From assembly GCA_024679565.1 (NCBI GenBank), contig JAIBDD010000028.1, positions 1-33,910 on the forward strand: a stretch of DNA of 33,910 nt, given 5' to 3'. The notes below the pieces were generated by a model that had not been told where the DNA came from, did not search any database, and saw only the letters and a program-made list of their open reading frames with translations. Positions 24,763 to 32,205 of the stretch are shown here, piece by piece (the stretch's first letter is position 1; each line of letters opens with the position of its first letter). This DNA comes from Bacteroidota bacterium (lineage in GTDB: Bacteria; Bacteroidota; Bacteroidia; NS11-12g; UBA9320). A program made the position numbers and the translations under genes.

Positions 24763-24835
24763 GCCTTCGAAAGGAGGCATTTTTCATGGTTAGTTTGGTT
24801 TATTTGCCCTGCTCATTAGAGCGGGGCTTCTTTTT
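24763..24835 (+). ncRNA. Structured small RNA, copy 2
   Basis: Same plan as copy 1: hairpin GCCTTC-GAAA-GGAGGC (24763-24778), the same linker (one T shorter), and an identical terminator stem-loop (24806-24827) with TTCTTTTT. The first loop differs (GAAA against GTGA) but remains GNRA, so structure rather than primary sequence seems to be kept. The terminator ends 16 bases from the stop of the convergent sulfatase gene. Confidence 0.75.
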
Positions 24836-24850
24836 ACCCAAACCTTACGC

Positions 24851-26668
24851 CTAAAAATCTCTGAATTTTTCTGATGCCAATTGTGTGACGCCTAGAAGTT
24901 GTTTTTGCATTATTTCTGATATAGAATCATTCTCTGTTGTGTTTACTAAAAACACGCTACCCTTAATATCATAAACAATACACCCGTTTTCGTTAATTAT
25001 TCCGGCACCCAATACGTAATAATAAAACGCGTTAGAATTTGTTGAATCAAAAATTGACTTAGCGAAATCATACCTATCTGTAGACGTTTTTAATACACTT
25101 TGTTGTAAAGACAATGGAATGTCGGTGTGTGAACAATAATGCGTATATCGCTTAGGTTGGTTAATCACTCCACCCGTAAGTAATAATGGTACTCTATACT
25201 TTCTTGGGCTTAAAAGAACCAAGTTGCCTGGGTTTTTCACCCCATGGTCTGCTGTCACTACTACCAAGGTATTCTCCCAAAGTTCAGATTTACGCAGCTT
25301 ATCCATAAAATCACCGAAGCAACTGTCGGTATAATATATGGCCTTATAAAAATCAGATGTTAACGAATCCGACGTGTACGAAACTTCAGGTATATCAAAT
25401 GGTTCGTGACTGCTCAAAGTATATAAAGTAGAAAAGAATGGCTGCTCCAACCTCTCGATGTCCTTGTAAAACTGGTTAAACATGTCTTCGTCACGCACCC
25501 CCCATTTCCCTTTATTACTTGTTGAAACATCACTCCCGGTAACAACATCATCAACACTACCGTCACTAAATAATAATTTCAAATTGGCGAAGTCTAAGTT
25601 TCCGCCGTAATAAAACGACGTGTTATATCCAGCATTCTTAAAGCCTTCATACAGCTTTGGCACCTTCGACAATTTGTTAGGATGACTGAGCAATCTGGCA
25701 TTGGGTAACGCCGGAAAACCTGTAAACAGAGTCGTCAATCCTTTGTCCGATCGATCTCCACTTGCATAACATTGCTCAAACGACAGTCCTGTTTGCATCC
25801 ATTTATTAAGATTGGGTGTTATTCCGTCGATGCCACCAATACTTGAAACAACATTGGCCGTAAAACTTTCTAAGACGATAAATACCACATTGCAATCCTT
25901 ATTAAATTCCACATGTGACGTATCCTTTGACACAGGGTAAGCAGAACGGTAACCCAAATTTACTGTCTGACCGTCGGTAAAGTTGAAGGTGGTTACCTCA
26001 CTTTCAGTTAACGAAAATGCGGCATTCCAAACCGGATTAACTGCTAAGTGATTGGCATATGGCTCACTTGAGTAATACACCGTACTCACATTCATAGTGG
26101 CTACATCAAGTCCGCCACGTATGGGCACTATCAGTATTCCAGCCAGTAACAACGCCCACGCACTTGCACTTCTATTCACCTCGTAATTACCCAGAAAATT
26201 AGTTGCCAGATAGCGATAGCACCTTATCATGAGGTAGATAAATACCGCAACCATAAGAAGCACGATTCCCCAGTCAAAAAAGTTGGCAGACGCAAAAGCC
26301 TCTTTCGGTGTTTTAAGATACTCTAGAATCGATCTATCTATGTGATAGCCCCAGTAACTATAGAGTCGCCCGTTAATCACCAAAAAACTACCCATCACCA
26401 CAATCAAGAAATGATTGGTCAAAAGAAGTACTCTCGATAACCCTCTAAATTTAAAGACATTACAAACCGTCACAATCAATACGTTAAGCAGGGTTACGTA
26501 ACCCGCCATAGAAAAATCCATCGGCAATCCATGTACACTCGCATTTGCGAGTAGTGCAATGTCAAATCCATTATCTTGTATGTTAAGAAGAAAGAAAGAG
26601 AGTCTTCCAATCAGAAATAACAAAGTATAAAACAAAAACAACCGTACACCTAACCCAACTGTTTTCAT
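24851..26668 (-). CDS. LTA-synthase-like sulfatase family membrane protein
   Basis: A 605-aa inner-membrane enzyme. Five hydrophobic segments in the first 185 residues are followed by a periplasmic alkaline-phosphatase-fold domain (about 258-560). Metal ligands are visible: E267 in VLESFT, the nucleophile site in ASGDRSDKG (303-310), H421 in SSHEPFD, and D474-H475 in TADHG; WGVRDEDMF at 389-397 is a sulfatase-family landmark. Relatives move glycerophosphate or phosphoethanolamine to polymers (LtaS, OpgB); the product here is unknown, and lipoteichoic acid is not expected in this phylum. The nucleophile appears to be Ser307 where most members have Thr. Its ATG overlaps the upstream oxidoreductase stop by 4 bases. 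Confidence 0.88.
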   Translation of the reverse strand: MKTVGLGVRLFLFYTLLFLIGRLSFFLLNIQDNGFDIALLANASVHGLPMDFSMAGYVTLLNVLIVTVCNVFKFRGLSRVLLLTNHFLIVVMGSFLVINGRLYSYWGYHIDRSILEYLKTPKEAFASANFFDWGIVLLMVAVFIYLMIRCYRYLATNFLGNYEVNRSASAWALLLAGILIVPIRGGLDVATMNVSTVYYSSEPYANHLAVNPVWNAAFSLTESEVTTFNFTDGQTVNLGYRSAYPVSKDTSHVEFNKDCNVVFIVLESFTANVVSSIGGIDGITPNLNKWMQTGLSFEQCYASGDRSDKGLTTLFTGFPALPNARLLSHPNKLSKVPKLYEGFKNAGYNTSFYYGGNLDFANLKLLFSDGSVDDVVTGSDVSTSNKGKWGVRDEDMFNQFYKDIERLEQPFFSTLYTLSSHEPFDIPEVSYTSDSLTSDFYKAIYYTDSCFGDFMDKLRKSELWENTLVVVTADHGVKNPGNLVLLSPRKYRVPLLLTGGVINQPKRYTHYCSHTDIPLSLQQSVLKTSTDRYDFAKSIFDSTNSNAFYYYVLGAGIINENGCIVYDIKGSVFLVNTTENDSISEIMQKQLLGVTQLASEKFRDF

Positions 26669-27714
26669 GCCTCAAATCGTTTAATGTCAACCTCAGCACC
26701 TAGCGGTGTACCGTGTTCAATAAAATTGTACAGCTGCAAGGCTAAATTGGGCGCCATCGACACCCCTTTACTACCAAGTCCGCTAAACAAATATTGATTT
26801 TGCTTCACCGGATGAAGACCTAACATAGGTCGTCGATCTTTCACCGTTGGCCGAATGCCAACACGATGTTCTTTAATTTGAAGAGTAGGTGATGTAAACT
26901 TAGAAACCTTGTCTACTATCTCTTCTTTTGCTTTTTCTGTTTTTTCTAGATTAGTATTCCGCCAATCGTAAGTGGCGCCTGCATAATAGCTGCTGTGTTG
27001 CGTTGGACATAAAAAACACCCTCCAACAAATATGTGGTCTTGGTCGAGTTCGTTTGAAGTCACTTCAAGCACTTCTCCTTTCATAGGTGTGTATGGCAAG
27101 TAATCCCATTCCATCGAATTTGCTCCGGTGCAATACACGACATGTGTTGCCTTAATATGCTGCCAAGTATTATACCCTTCGGAGGCTTGAATCTCGTCCA
27201 TTTTGACTTCGCTTTCAGCGAATTGACCGAGGGTTTCAAAATGACTTCTTACGAAATCTAGCAGGGCATTTGTGTCGACTCTCCCACCACCAGAGACAGC
27301 CATACTGCCATACGGAGCTGAAATCCCTTTGAACATTGGAGAATCCATCGACCCCTCTGTTATGAAGTTCTTATATTTTTCGTCAGACCATTTCCCAGAC
27401 CAATCGTTCTGTTCACTAACCGAACTAAAGATGCGCACAATAGGATGTTCAAATAAAAATGACTTACCTGCTTTCGACTCCATCCTTTTATAAAAGGCCT
27501 TTGCGGCTGGAAAGAATGTATCTGCTTCCCAAGTAAGCGTCATGCGCTTACCCGTTACTGGGTTCATAATTCCTGCAGCAACACGAGAAGAGGTGTTCGG
27601 CGAAGGGCTATCAACAATATATACGGTTTTACCCTGTTCTTGTAAGGTCATGGCCAGAACTGACCCAGCCACACCCTGCCCGATAACTAAATAATCATAA
27701 ACACCATTTACCAT
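26665..27714 (-). CDS. FAD-dependent oxidoreductase (DAO family)
   Basis: A 349-aa flavoenzyme. The dinucleotide motif GQGVAGSVLA is at 12-21 (G12, G14, G17), followed by the acidic end of strand 2 (VDSPSP). The DAO-type substrate domain has GIMNPVTGKR and, near the C-terminus, GLGSKGVSMAPNLA, the second FAD loop. The overall shape matches glycine/D-amino-acid oxidases and the C-terminal half of MnmC; the substrate is unknown. It heads a two-gene operon with the sulfatase (4-base overlap). An exact -7 box (27720-27727) lies 5 bases before its ATG, so its mRNA is probably leaderless. Confidence 0.88.
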   Translation of the reverse strand: MVNGVYDYLVIGQGVAGSVLAMTLQEQGKTVYIVDSPSPNTSSRVAAGIMNPVTGKRMTLTWEADTFFPAAKAFYKRMESKAGKSFLFEHPIVRIFSSVSEQNDWSGKWSDEKYKNFITEGSMDSPMFKGISAPYGSMAVSGGGRVDTNALLDFVRSHFETLGQFAESEVKMDEIQASEGYNTWQHIKATHVVYCTGANSMEWDYLPYTPMKGEVLEVTSNELDQDHIFVGGCFLCPTQHSSYYAGATYDWRNTNLEKTEKAKEEIVDKVSKFTSPTLQIKEHRVGIRPTVKDRRPMLGLHPVKQNQYLFSGLGSKGVSMAPNLALQLYNFIEHGTPLGAEVDIKRFEA

Positions 27715-27719
27715 CGCAG

Positions 27720-27727
27720 CAAAGATA
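27720..27727 (-). promoter_or_regulatory. -7 box TATCTTTG for the oxidoreductase-sulfatase operon
   Basis: An exact TAnnTTTG match on the minus strand, 5 bases before the ATG at 27714. Confidence 0.5.
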
Positions 27728-27796
27728 CTTCGTTGAAGTTTACCGAATTGCTTATGATAGTAGTCTTTTAAAGCCTAAAGAAATGTAAAAGGTGGT

Positions 27797-27804
27797 TACT
27801 TTTG
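27797..27804 (+). promoter_or_regulatory. -7 box TACTTTTG for the porin gene
   Basis: An exact TAnnTTTG match, 16 bases before the GTG start at 27821. No clear TTG element was found 19-22 bases upstream. Confidence 0.45.
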
Positions 27805-27820
27805 CCGCCGTGAATTAGTT

Positions 27821-29701
27821 GTGCGCATTCTACTTACAACCATATTGATTCTGTCTTTAGCAACATTGGGTTTGGGCCAACTGTTCGACACGACAACCTA
27901 CCACAAAGACTTGTCGTCTTATGTAAAGGTAGATGATGTCTTACATATGCGATTTAATAAAACGAATGAAGACACGCTGTTAAAGTTTGGACATAGGATA
28001 CAAGACGCATTTATCGGAACGCCTATATCTCTGCATACTGGTCGCATTGCTAGCCCATCCAAGCCATTGGAGTACCAGACTCCTACCACAGACCAATTTC
28101 AGTTATCTACGCCGTTGTTTGGTAATTGGTTCTACAACCCAGATAGCCTTGTGTATCATCAGTCACAAACACCACGGACCGACCTCACCTATGCCCAGGG
28201 TACAGGAAATTTACTGCATTTAGCGGCAAGCCATTCGCAAAACATTTCATCCAATTGGAGCTTCGGGTTAATCTACAATCGAACCAAGTCTCATAATTTA
28301 TTTCATAACAACTTACCTGCATTCAACCAGGAAAGAATGACCAATTTGTTTAGCACTGGAGTATACTCTCACTTTTATACCCCAAATCGCAAATACGAAG
28401 TCTTTGCCAATTTTATAAATAGCAAAAACACCGTCAAAGAAACATTTGGCATCACCAACCCAGAAGAGTTCGACCAGTTATCTGGAAGAGCAAAAACATT
28501 TGCGGGAGAAGCTAACTTCTATGACGCATCTAACTTATTTATTGACAGAACATGGTCTGTGACGCAGTTTTTTAGACCTGGTAAAAGAACTATCCAAATA
28601 AATGACACCACTATTGGGCCCGACACAAATACCTCAAATATTACAGCACAATGGTTTCATCAATTCCGCTACAGAAGGCATATCAACAGATTTACAGATG
28701 GCGATCCAAACATTGACCTATTCCCGACTAGATTCGTTTCTTTAGAAACCCACGATTCCATTTTCCATTCTGTTTTATCCAATAAAATTGGCAAAGCATT
28801 TCATGTTAAATCTATGCTGACAAAAATTTGGATGCTACACGAAGCGATTCAGGTGAAACAACATTATTTTCATACTAGCAGTTTTAACCATGTACGGTTT
28901 GGCGGGGATGTCAACAAAAGTGTTAAAAATAGCACACATTACGTGTATGCACATGGCTCTGCCCTCGGCTACTACAGTGGGGATTTTAAAGGTTTATACC
29001 GATTCGAATCGCTACTGAACCGCATCGATCTTCATTCTGAAGTTAGCCTGACCCGAAGAAGACCAGACTACAACGAACAATTTTTTGGTAGCAATAATTA
29101 CTACTGGAATAAATCATTAAACAGAACGCTCACAAGCCAAGTTGCTGGTCGAATCTCTAACAAAAAATCGACCCGAGCCCTGAATGTTGACTTTTATGAT
29201 ATTGACCAATTTGTTTATTACGATTCCACAGGTGTAGCTCAACAACTTGACGACCATGTACAATATTTGAGAGCCAATGCGGTTTTCCAATTTCGACTAG
29301 GATCGTCATGGTATTGGAAAAATCGTGTGACTTACCAATGGACGTCAAATAAGGTTTTAGCTCTTCCCGCTGTTAGTGTTAAAACTAGGCTATACAAAGA
29401 AGGGTATTTGTTTAATAAAAATATGTGGGCAAGAATCGGTGTAGATGTTCAATATTTCACTCCTTATACAGGAACCACATACAACCCTATTGTTAGACAA
29501 ATGACCTTGTCTAATAAGGAAATTGGCGGTTTCCCAATAGTTGATGTGTTTATAAACAGTGAAGTTCGATCAATGGAACTATACGTATCAACGCATCACA
29601 TCGCCCAAGGATACTTTATCAATGATTCTTTTATGGCCTCAGATTATGTATTTATCGGGAGGACTTTCCAATTTGGCGTTAACTGGCGTTTGTTCGATTA
29701 A
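27821..29701 (+). CDS. Putative porin (Porin_10-like outer-membrane beta-barrel)
   Basis: A 626-aa outer-membrane protein. The GTG start is followed by a signal peptide (1-20, ending LGLGQ). The body is a long series of amphipathic strands rich in Tyr, Phe, Asn and Thr, and it ends in an aromatic-terminated strand (QFGVNWRLFD), typical of the Bacteroidota-specific porin family. No plug or TonB-box domain is seen, so it is a passive channel rather than a TonB transporter. It overlaps the convergent OmpA-domain gene by 4 bases. Confidence 0.85.
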   Translation: MRILLTTILILSLATLGLGQLFDTTTYHKDLSSYVKVDDVLHMRFNKTNEDTLLKFGHRIQDAFIGTPISLHTGRIASPSKPLEYQTPTTDQFQLSTPLFGNWFYNPDSLVYHQSQTPRTDLTYAQGTGNLLHLAASHSQNISSNWSFGLIYNRTKSHNLFHNNLPAFNQERMTNLFSTGVYSHFYTPNRKYEVFANFINSKNTVKETFGITNPEEFDQLSGRAKTFAGEANFYDASNLFIDRTWSVTQFFRPGKRTIQINDTTIGPDTNTSNITAQWFHQFRYRRHINRFTDGDPNIDLFPTRFVSLETHDSIFHSVLSNKIGKAFHVKSMLTKIWMLHEAIQVKQHYFHTSSFNHVRFGGDVNKSVKNSTHYVYAHGSALGYYSGDFKGLYRFESLLNRIDLHSEVSLTRRRPDYNEQFFGSNNYYWNKSLNRTLTSQVAGRISNKKSTRALNVDFYDIDQFVYYDSTGVAQQLDDHVQYLRANAVFQFRLGSSWYWKNRVTYQWTSNKVLALPAVSVKTRLYKEGYLFNKNMWARIGVDVQYFTPYTGTTYNPIVRQMTLSNKEIGGFPIVDVFINSEVRSMELYVSTHHIAQGYFINDSFMASDYVFIGRTFQFGVNWRLFD

Positions 29702-30810
29702 GAATCCCCAAGAAGCTGTAGCGTCCATACCTCAACACGTTTGTTCTGATCTGCTTCTTTACTGTTTGCCGGAATAGGGTAAATCATTCGATAATTGCTT
29801 AACCCTTTGTATGTAAGACGCGTTTTATCAATACCTCGAGATAGCAAATAGTGAAATACTGCCTTTGCTCGTTTGTGACTCAAATCGTGATTGTAAATAC
29901 GTTGCAAAATATTGGCTTGTCTCGATTTAGAAAAATTCATATGGCCTTGAATCTCGATAAAGAGGTTTTGATCGTCTGTCAACATTTTAACGAGTTTTTC
30001 TAGTTCTGGCATCGCTTCAGGCTTAAAATTATCTGTGTCTGTATAGAAATAGATATGATCGTATCTGAGCTTTTGAACCACAGCAACAGGCTTCAGGTAT
30101 ACTTGAATTGTGAGTGTATCTCCTTGCTGTCTTGCTCTATTAGGTTCAACTTTAATGACCTTGTTTAAGTAACCCGATTTTGAAAACGTAATATCTAACG
30201 TTGGATGCTTCTTTCGATCAAATAAGCAAACTGCGTTACTATTGGTACGGGCAAAAACATTTCTATGCTGCCTCTCGATAACATAATCGCAAGGCAATCG
30301 TGTTTTAGTATTGGAATTAAACGTCTCAATTTTGATGAATTTCACCTCACCAGATTTCAATTCTGGAATTTCAGGAGGATACGTTTCGTCTTCGTAAACG
30401 ATTGTAATCATAACCCTCCGATTCTTTTGTTTACTTGTACTTACAGGTTGACATTCGCCAAAGGCGCCTATTTTGATAATCGCAGGCTTAACACCTTGAG
30501 AGATTAAATATTCTTGTGCAGTTGATGCTCTTCGATTTGACAATCCAACATTATAGGTTAGGGATGCATCACTATCTGTATGTCCTTCAATATAGACTTC
30601 TCTAATAATTTTTGGTTGAATGTCGAGAAACGCATTCCGAATTAATGACTTTGATTGTGTGTTGAGTTTATAGCCATTAGATGGGAAATAAACGCTTAAG
30701 GATTTTTGATTGAAAGACTGACTGTAAACATGATTTGTCGCAAACCCTATCACTGCGTACAATACGATAAGCACGGGACGAAGCTTCCAGAATTGTGGTA
30801 AGACTTTCAT
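29698..30810 (-). CDS. Protein with two OmpA-like domains
   Basis: A 370-aa envelope protein with a signal segment at about 13-31. The first OmpA-like domain (about 35-135) is canonical: VYIEGHTDSD, NVGLSNRRAS and KNRRVMITI hold the Asp and Arg that bind diaminopimelate in peptidoglycan. A beta-rich carboxypeptidase-regulatory-like segment (about 150-240) follows, then a second OmpA-like domain (about 245-366) in which GHTD is replaced by GHMNF while the closing NKRVEVW is kept, so peptidoglycan binding there is doubtful. The usual beta-barrel or PorE-like repeats are absent. It is convergent with the porin gene and divergent from a 424-bp spacer. Confidence 0.85.
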   Translation of the reverse strand: MKVLPQFWKLRPVLIVLYAVIGFATNHVYSQSFNQKSLSVYFPSNGYKLNTQSKSLIRNAFLDIQPKIIREVYIEGHTDSDASLTYNVGLSNRRASTAQEYLISQGVKPAIIKIGAFGECQPVSTSKQKNRRVMITIVYEDETYPPEIPELKSGEVKFIKIETFNSNTKTRLPCDYVIERQHRNVFARTNSNAVCLFDRKKHPTLDITFSKSGYLNKVIKVEPNRARQQGDTLTIQVYLKPVAVVQKLRYDHIYFYTDTDNFKPEAMPELEKLVKMLTDDQNLFIEIQGHMNFSKSRQANILQRIYNHDLSHKRAKAVFHYLLSRGIDKTRLTYKGLSNYRMIYPIPANSKEADQNKRVEVWTLQLLGDS

Positions 30811-30883
30811 GAATTATTTGATTAACGCAAACATGATGCCCAATATTTCAACTTTGCACTTTAGGGCTTACTCATCTTGTATG

Positions 30884-30891
30884 TATATTTG
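30884..30891 (+). promoter_or_regulatory. -7 box TATATTTG, plus strand
   Basis: An exact TAnnTTTG match 19 bases ahead of the hairpin; a TTTG at 30853-30856 is 27 bases upstream, too far for a normal promoter. Transcription from here would carry the hairpin at its very 5' end and then the short frame. Confidence 0.4.
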
Positions 30892-30909
30892 CAAGATTGC
30901 ATAAATGAC

Positions 30910-30936
30910 AAGCCCCGACCATATAGGTCAGGGCTT
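30910..30936 (+). other. GC-rich hairpin in a putative 5' leader
   Basis: AAGCCCCGACC / GGTCAGGGCTT pair over 11 positions with one C-A mismatch and an ATATA loop. No T-run follows on either strand, so it is not a standard terminator. It may stabilise a leader or be part of a regulatory RNA. Confidence 0.4.
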
Positions 30937-30968
30937 AAAATCAAAGATAAAATACTAAACTACTACTT

Positions 30969-31055
30969 ATGATGAAAATTATTAACCATGTGCTCTTTCT
31001 CTCGAAAGTTATAACTATTTATAAGCGAAGTATATGCCATACTCAAAAGCACTGA
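30969..31055 (+). CDS. Possible 28-aa leader peptide or gene remnant
   Basis: ATG-ATG at 30969 follows the hairpin and an ACTAAACTACTACTT spacer that looks like a translation start region. The peptide has a hydrophobic middle (IINHVLFLSKVITIY) and then ends in TGA. It has no run of one amino acid as in an attenuator. It could be a decayed gene start or chance. Confidence 0.2.
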   Translation: MMKIINHVLFLSKVITIYKRSICHTQKH

Positions 31056-31234
31056 TTACCAATCGTTTAACACTCGTCGTTATAGATATGTGGTTCATTT
31101 TGGGAATTTATAGTCTCTTTTTTAGAATACGTGCATTTTTTTAACTAAATTGCTTATTTACTTGACATACATGGATTCAAAATCGACCCATTTTGAGATT
31201 ACAATATGTAATATAGGAAATAATCCACATTTTA

Positions 31235-31702
31235 ATGCAACAAAACGTCGATTTAATAGCTTTGCTTCTAATGGAAAAACAATGGAAAATATCAAACAAT
31301 GACAAAATGTTGTTGCTCGACGAACTATACAACGTGTCGGCCGAAACAAAGCCAGACACTATAGAAAAACCAACAATTAGTCGATCGATAGAAATTTGCA
31401 TTGTATTAGACAATGAACCATCCACTCAAACAAGTCAATTTATTTCTAAGGTCATGCAATCGGTAAATAAATCTGAGGATGACTTTCACGTATTATGGAA
31501 CAAGGAGCTTGACGACATAGCAACAGAAGCTATCTTACGTTTTGGGATTAGTGAAGACCCAGACTCCCTGTACGTAGTTGCCGAGCACAATGGAATCAAA
31601 ACATGCGCATTTGATGCGATTGATGCGATTATGACTGACACAAGTAAAAAAAGACACCTTTGGGAATGCCTTAAAACCATGTTTGGCTTGTCTCAAAATT
31701 AA
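31235..31702 (+). CDS. Hypothetical 155-aa protein
   Basis: Not recognised with confidence. A soluble, acidic protein without signal peptide. The N-terminal helix region (1-35) is followed by a Pro/Thr linker and an alpha/beta domain (about 50-150) that opens with ICIVLDNEPS, contains LRFGISEDPDSLYVV and closes with KRHLWECLKTMF. That ending recalls small Bacteroidota proteins said to resemble the psi (HolD) subunit of DNA polymerase III, but the similarity is from memory and weak. Its spacing to the receiver gene (116 bases) does not require co-transcription. Confidence 0.7.
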   Translation: MQQNVDLIALLLMEKQWKISNNDKMLLLDELYNVSAETKPDTIEKPTISRSIEICIVLDNEPSTQTSQFISKVMQSVNKSEDDFHVLWNKELDDIATEAILRFGISEDPDSLYVVAEHNGIKTCAFDAIDAIMTDTSKKRHLWECLKTMFGLSQN

Positions 31703-31818
31703 CGTTATGTCTCTTTTTGGGAAATTTTCTAATAATTGAAAGTACGTAAACTGCTTACTTACAGCTACTTAAGAAATGAAATAATCATTGGCATCTGAAT
31801 TGCAATTCTTGATGCACT

Positions 31819-32205
31819 ATGACTACTACGACTATGACAACTGAACTTAAGATCCTACTTATTGATGATCACGAGATTAATAGCCTTTTTACTGGCTACA
31901 TGTTTACCAAACTTGGTATCCCTTTCGATGTGGCCACTAACAAGAAACAAGCTATCGACTTGTTAAAAGACAACACGTACACACTAATCCTTCTAGACAT
32001 TCAAATGCCGAATCACGACGGATATGATGTCGCTAAAGCTTTAAGACTAATGAGCCCCAAAGTTCCAATTATTGCTTATACGAGTTTACCAGAAGAAGAA
32101 GTATTGCCAAAAGCGCTTCACTCAGGCATGAATGACTATATGTTAAAGCCGCAAGCAATGCAAGAAATTTGGGGGATGATTAACAAGTTCAAACAGTCTG
32201 CCTAA
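31819..32205 (+). CDS. Stand-alone response-regulator receiver domain
   Basis: A 128-aa CheY-like protein with no output domain. The acidic pocket D16-D17, the phospho-acceptor D60 in LLDIQMPNHDG, T88 in AYTS and K110 in MLKPQ are all present. A partner histidine kinase is not in the window. It may relay phosphate or act by protein contact. Translation may start at 31819 or at the ATG at 31834, which removes a Thr-rich pentapeptide. It overlaps the helicase gene's 3' end by 4 bases, convergently. Confidence 0.92.
   Translation: MTTTTMTTELKILLIDDHEINSLFTGYMFTKLGIPFDVATNKKQAIDLLKDNTYTLILLDIQMPNHDGYDVAKALRLMSPKVPIIAYTSLPEEEVLPKALHSGMNDYMLKPQAMQEIWGMINKFKQSA

Larger units (their letters stand above)
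30811..31234. other. 424-bp spacer with promoter, hairpin and short frame
   Basis: No gene of normal length. It holds an exact plus-strand -7 box (30884-30891), an 11-bp hairpin (30910-30936), a 28-codon frame (30969-31055) and a small dyad ATTAC-AATAT-GTAAT just before the 155-aa gene. No tRNA-like cloverleaf was found. Confidence 0.6.

Noticed and set aside
24626-24808. 61-codon frame starting in the linker of small RNA copy 1, and its short twin in copy 2
   Set aside because: Both frames run straight through a strong terminator hairpin, and the shared part is explained by the RNA duplication. After the terminator the two peptides have nothing in common.
30910-30936. Hairpin as an intrinsic terminator
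   Set aside because: No T-run on either strand, and no gene ends next to it.
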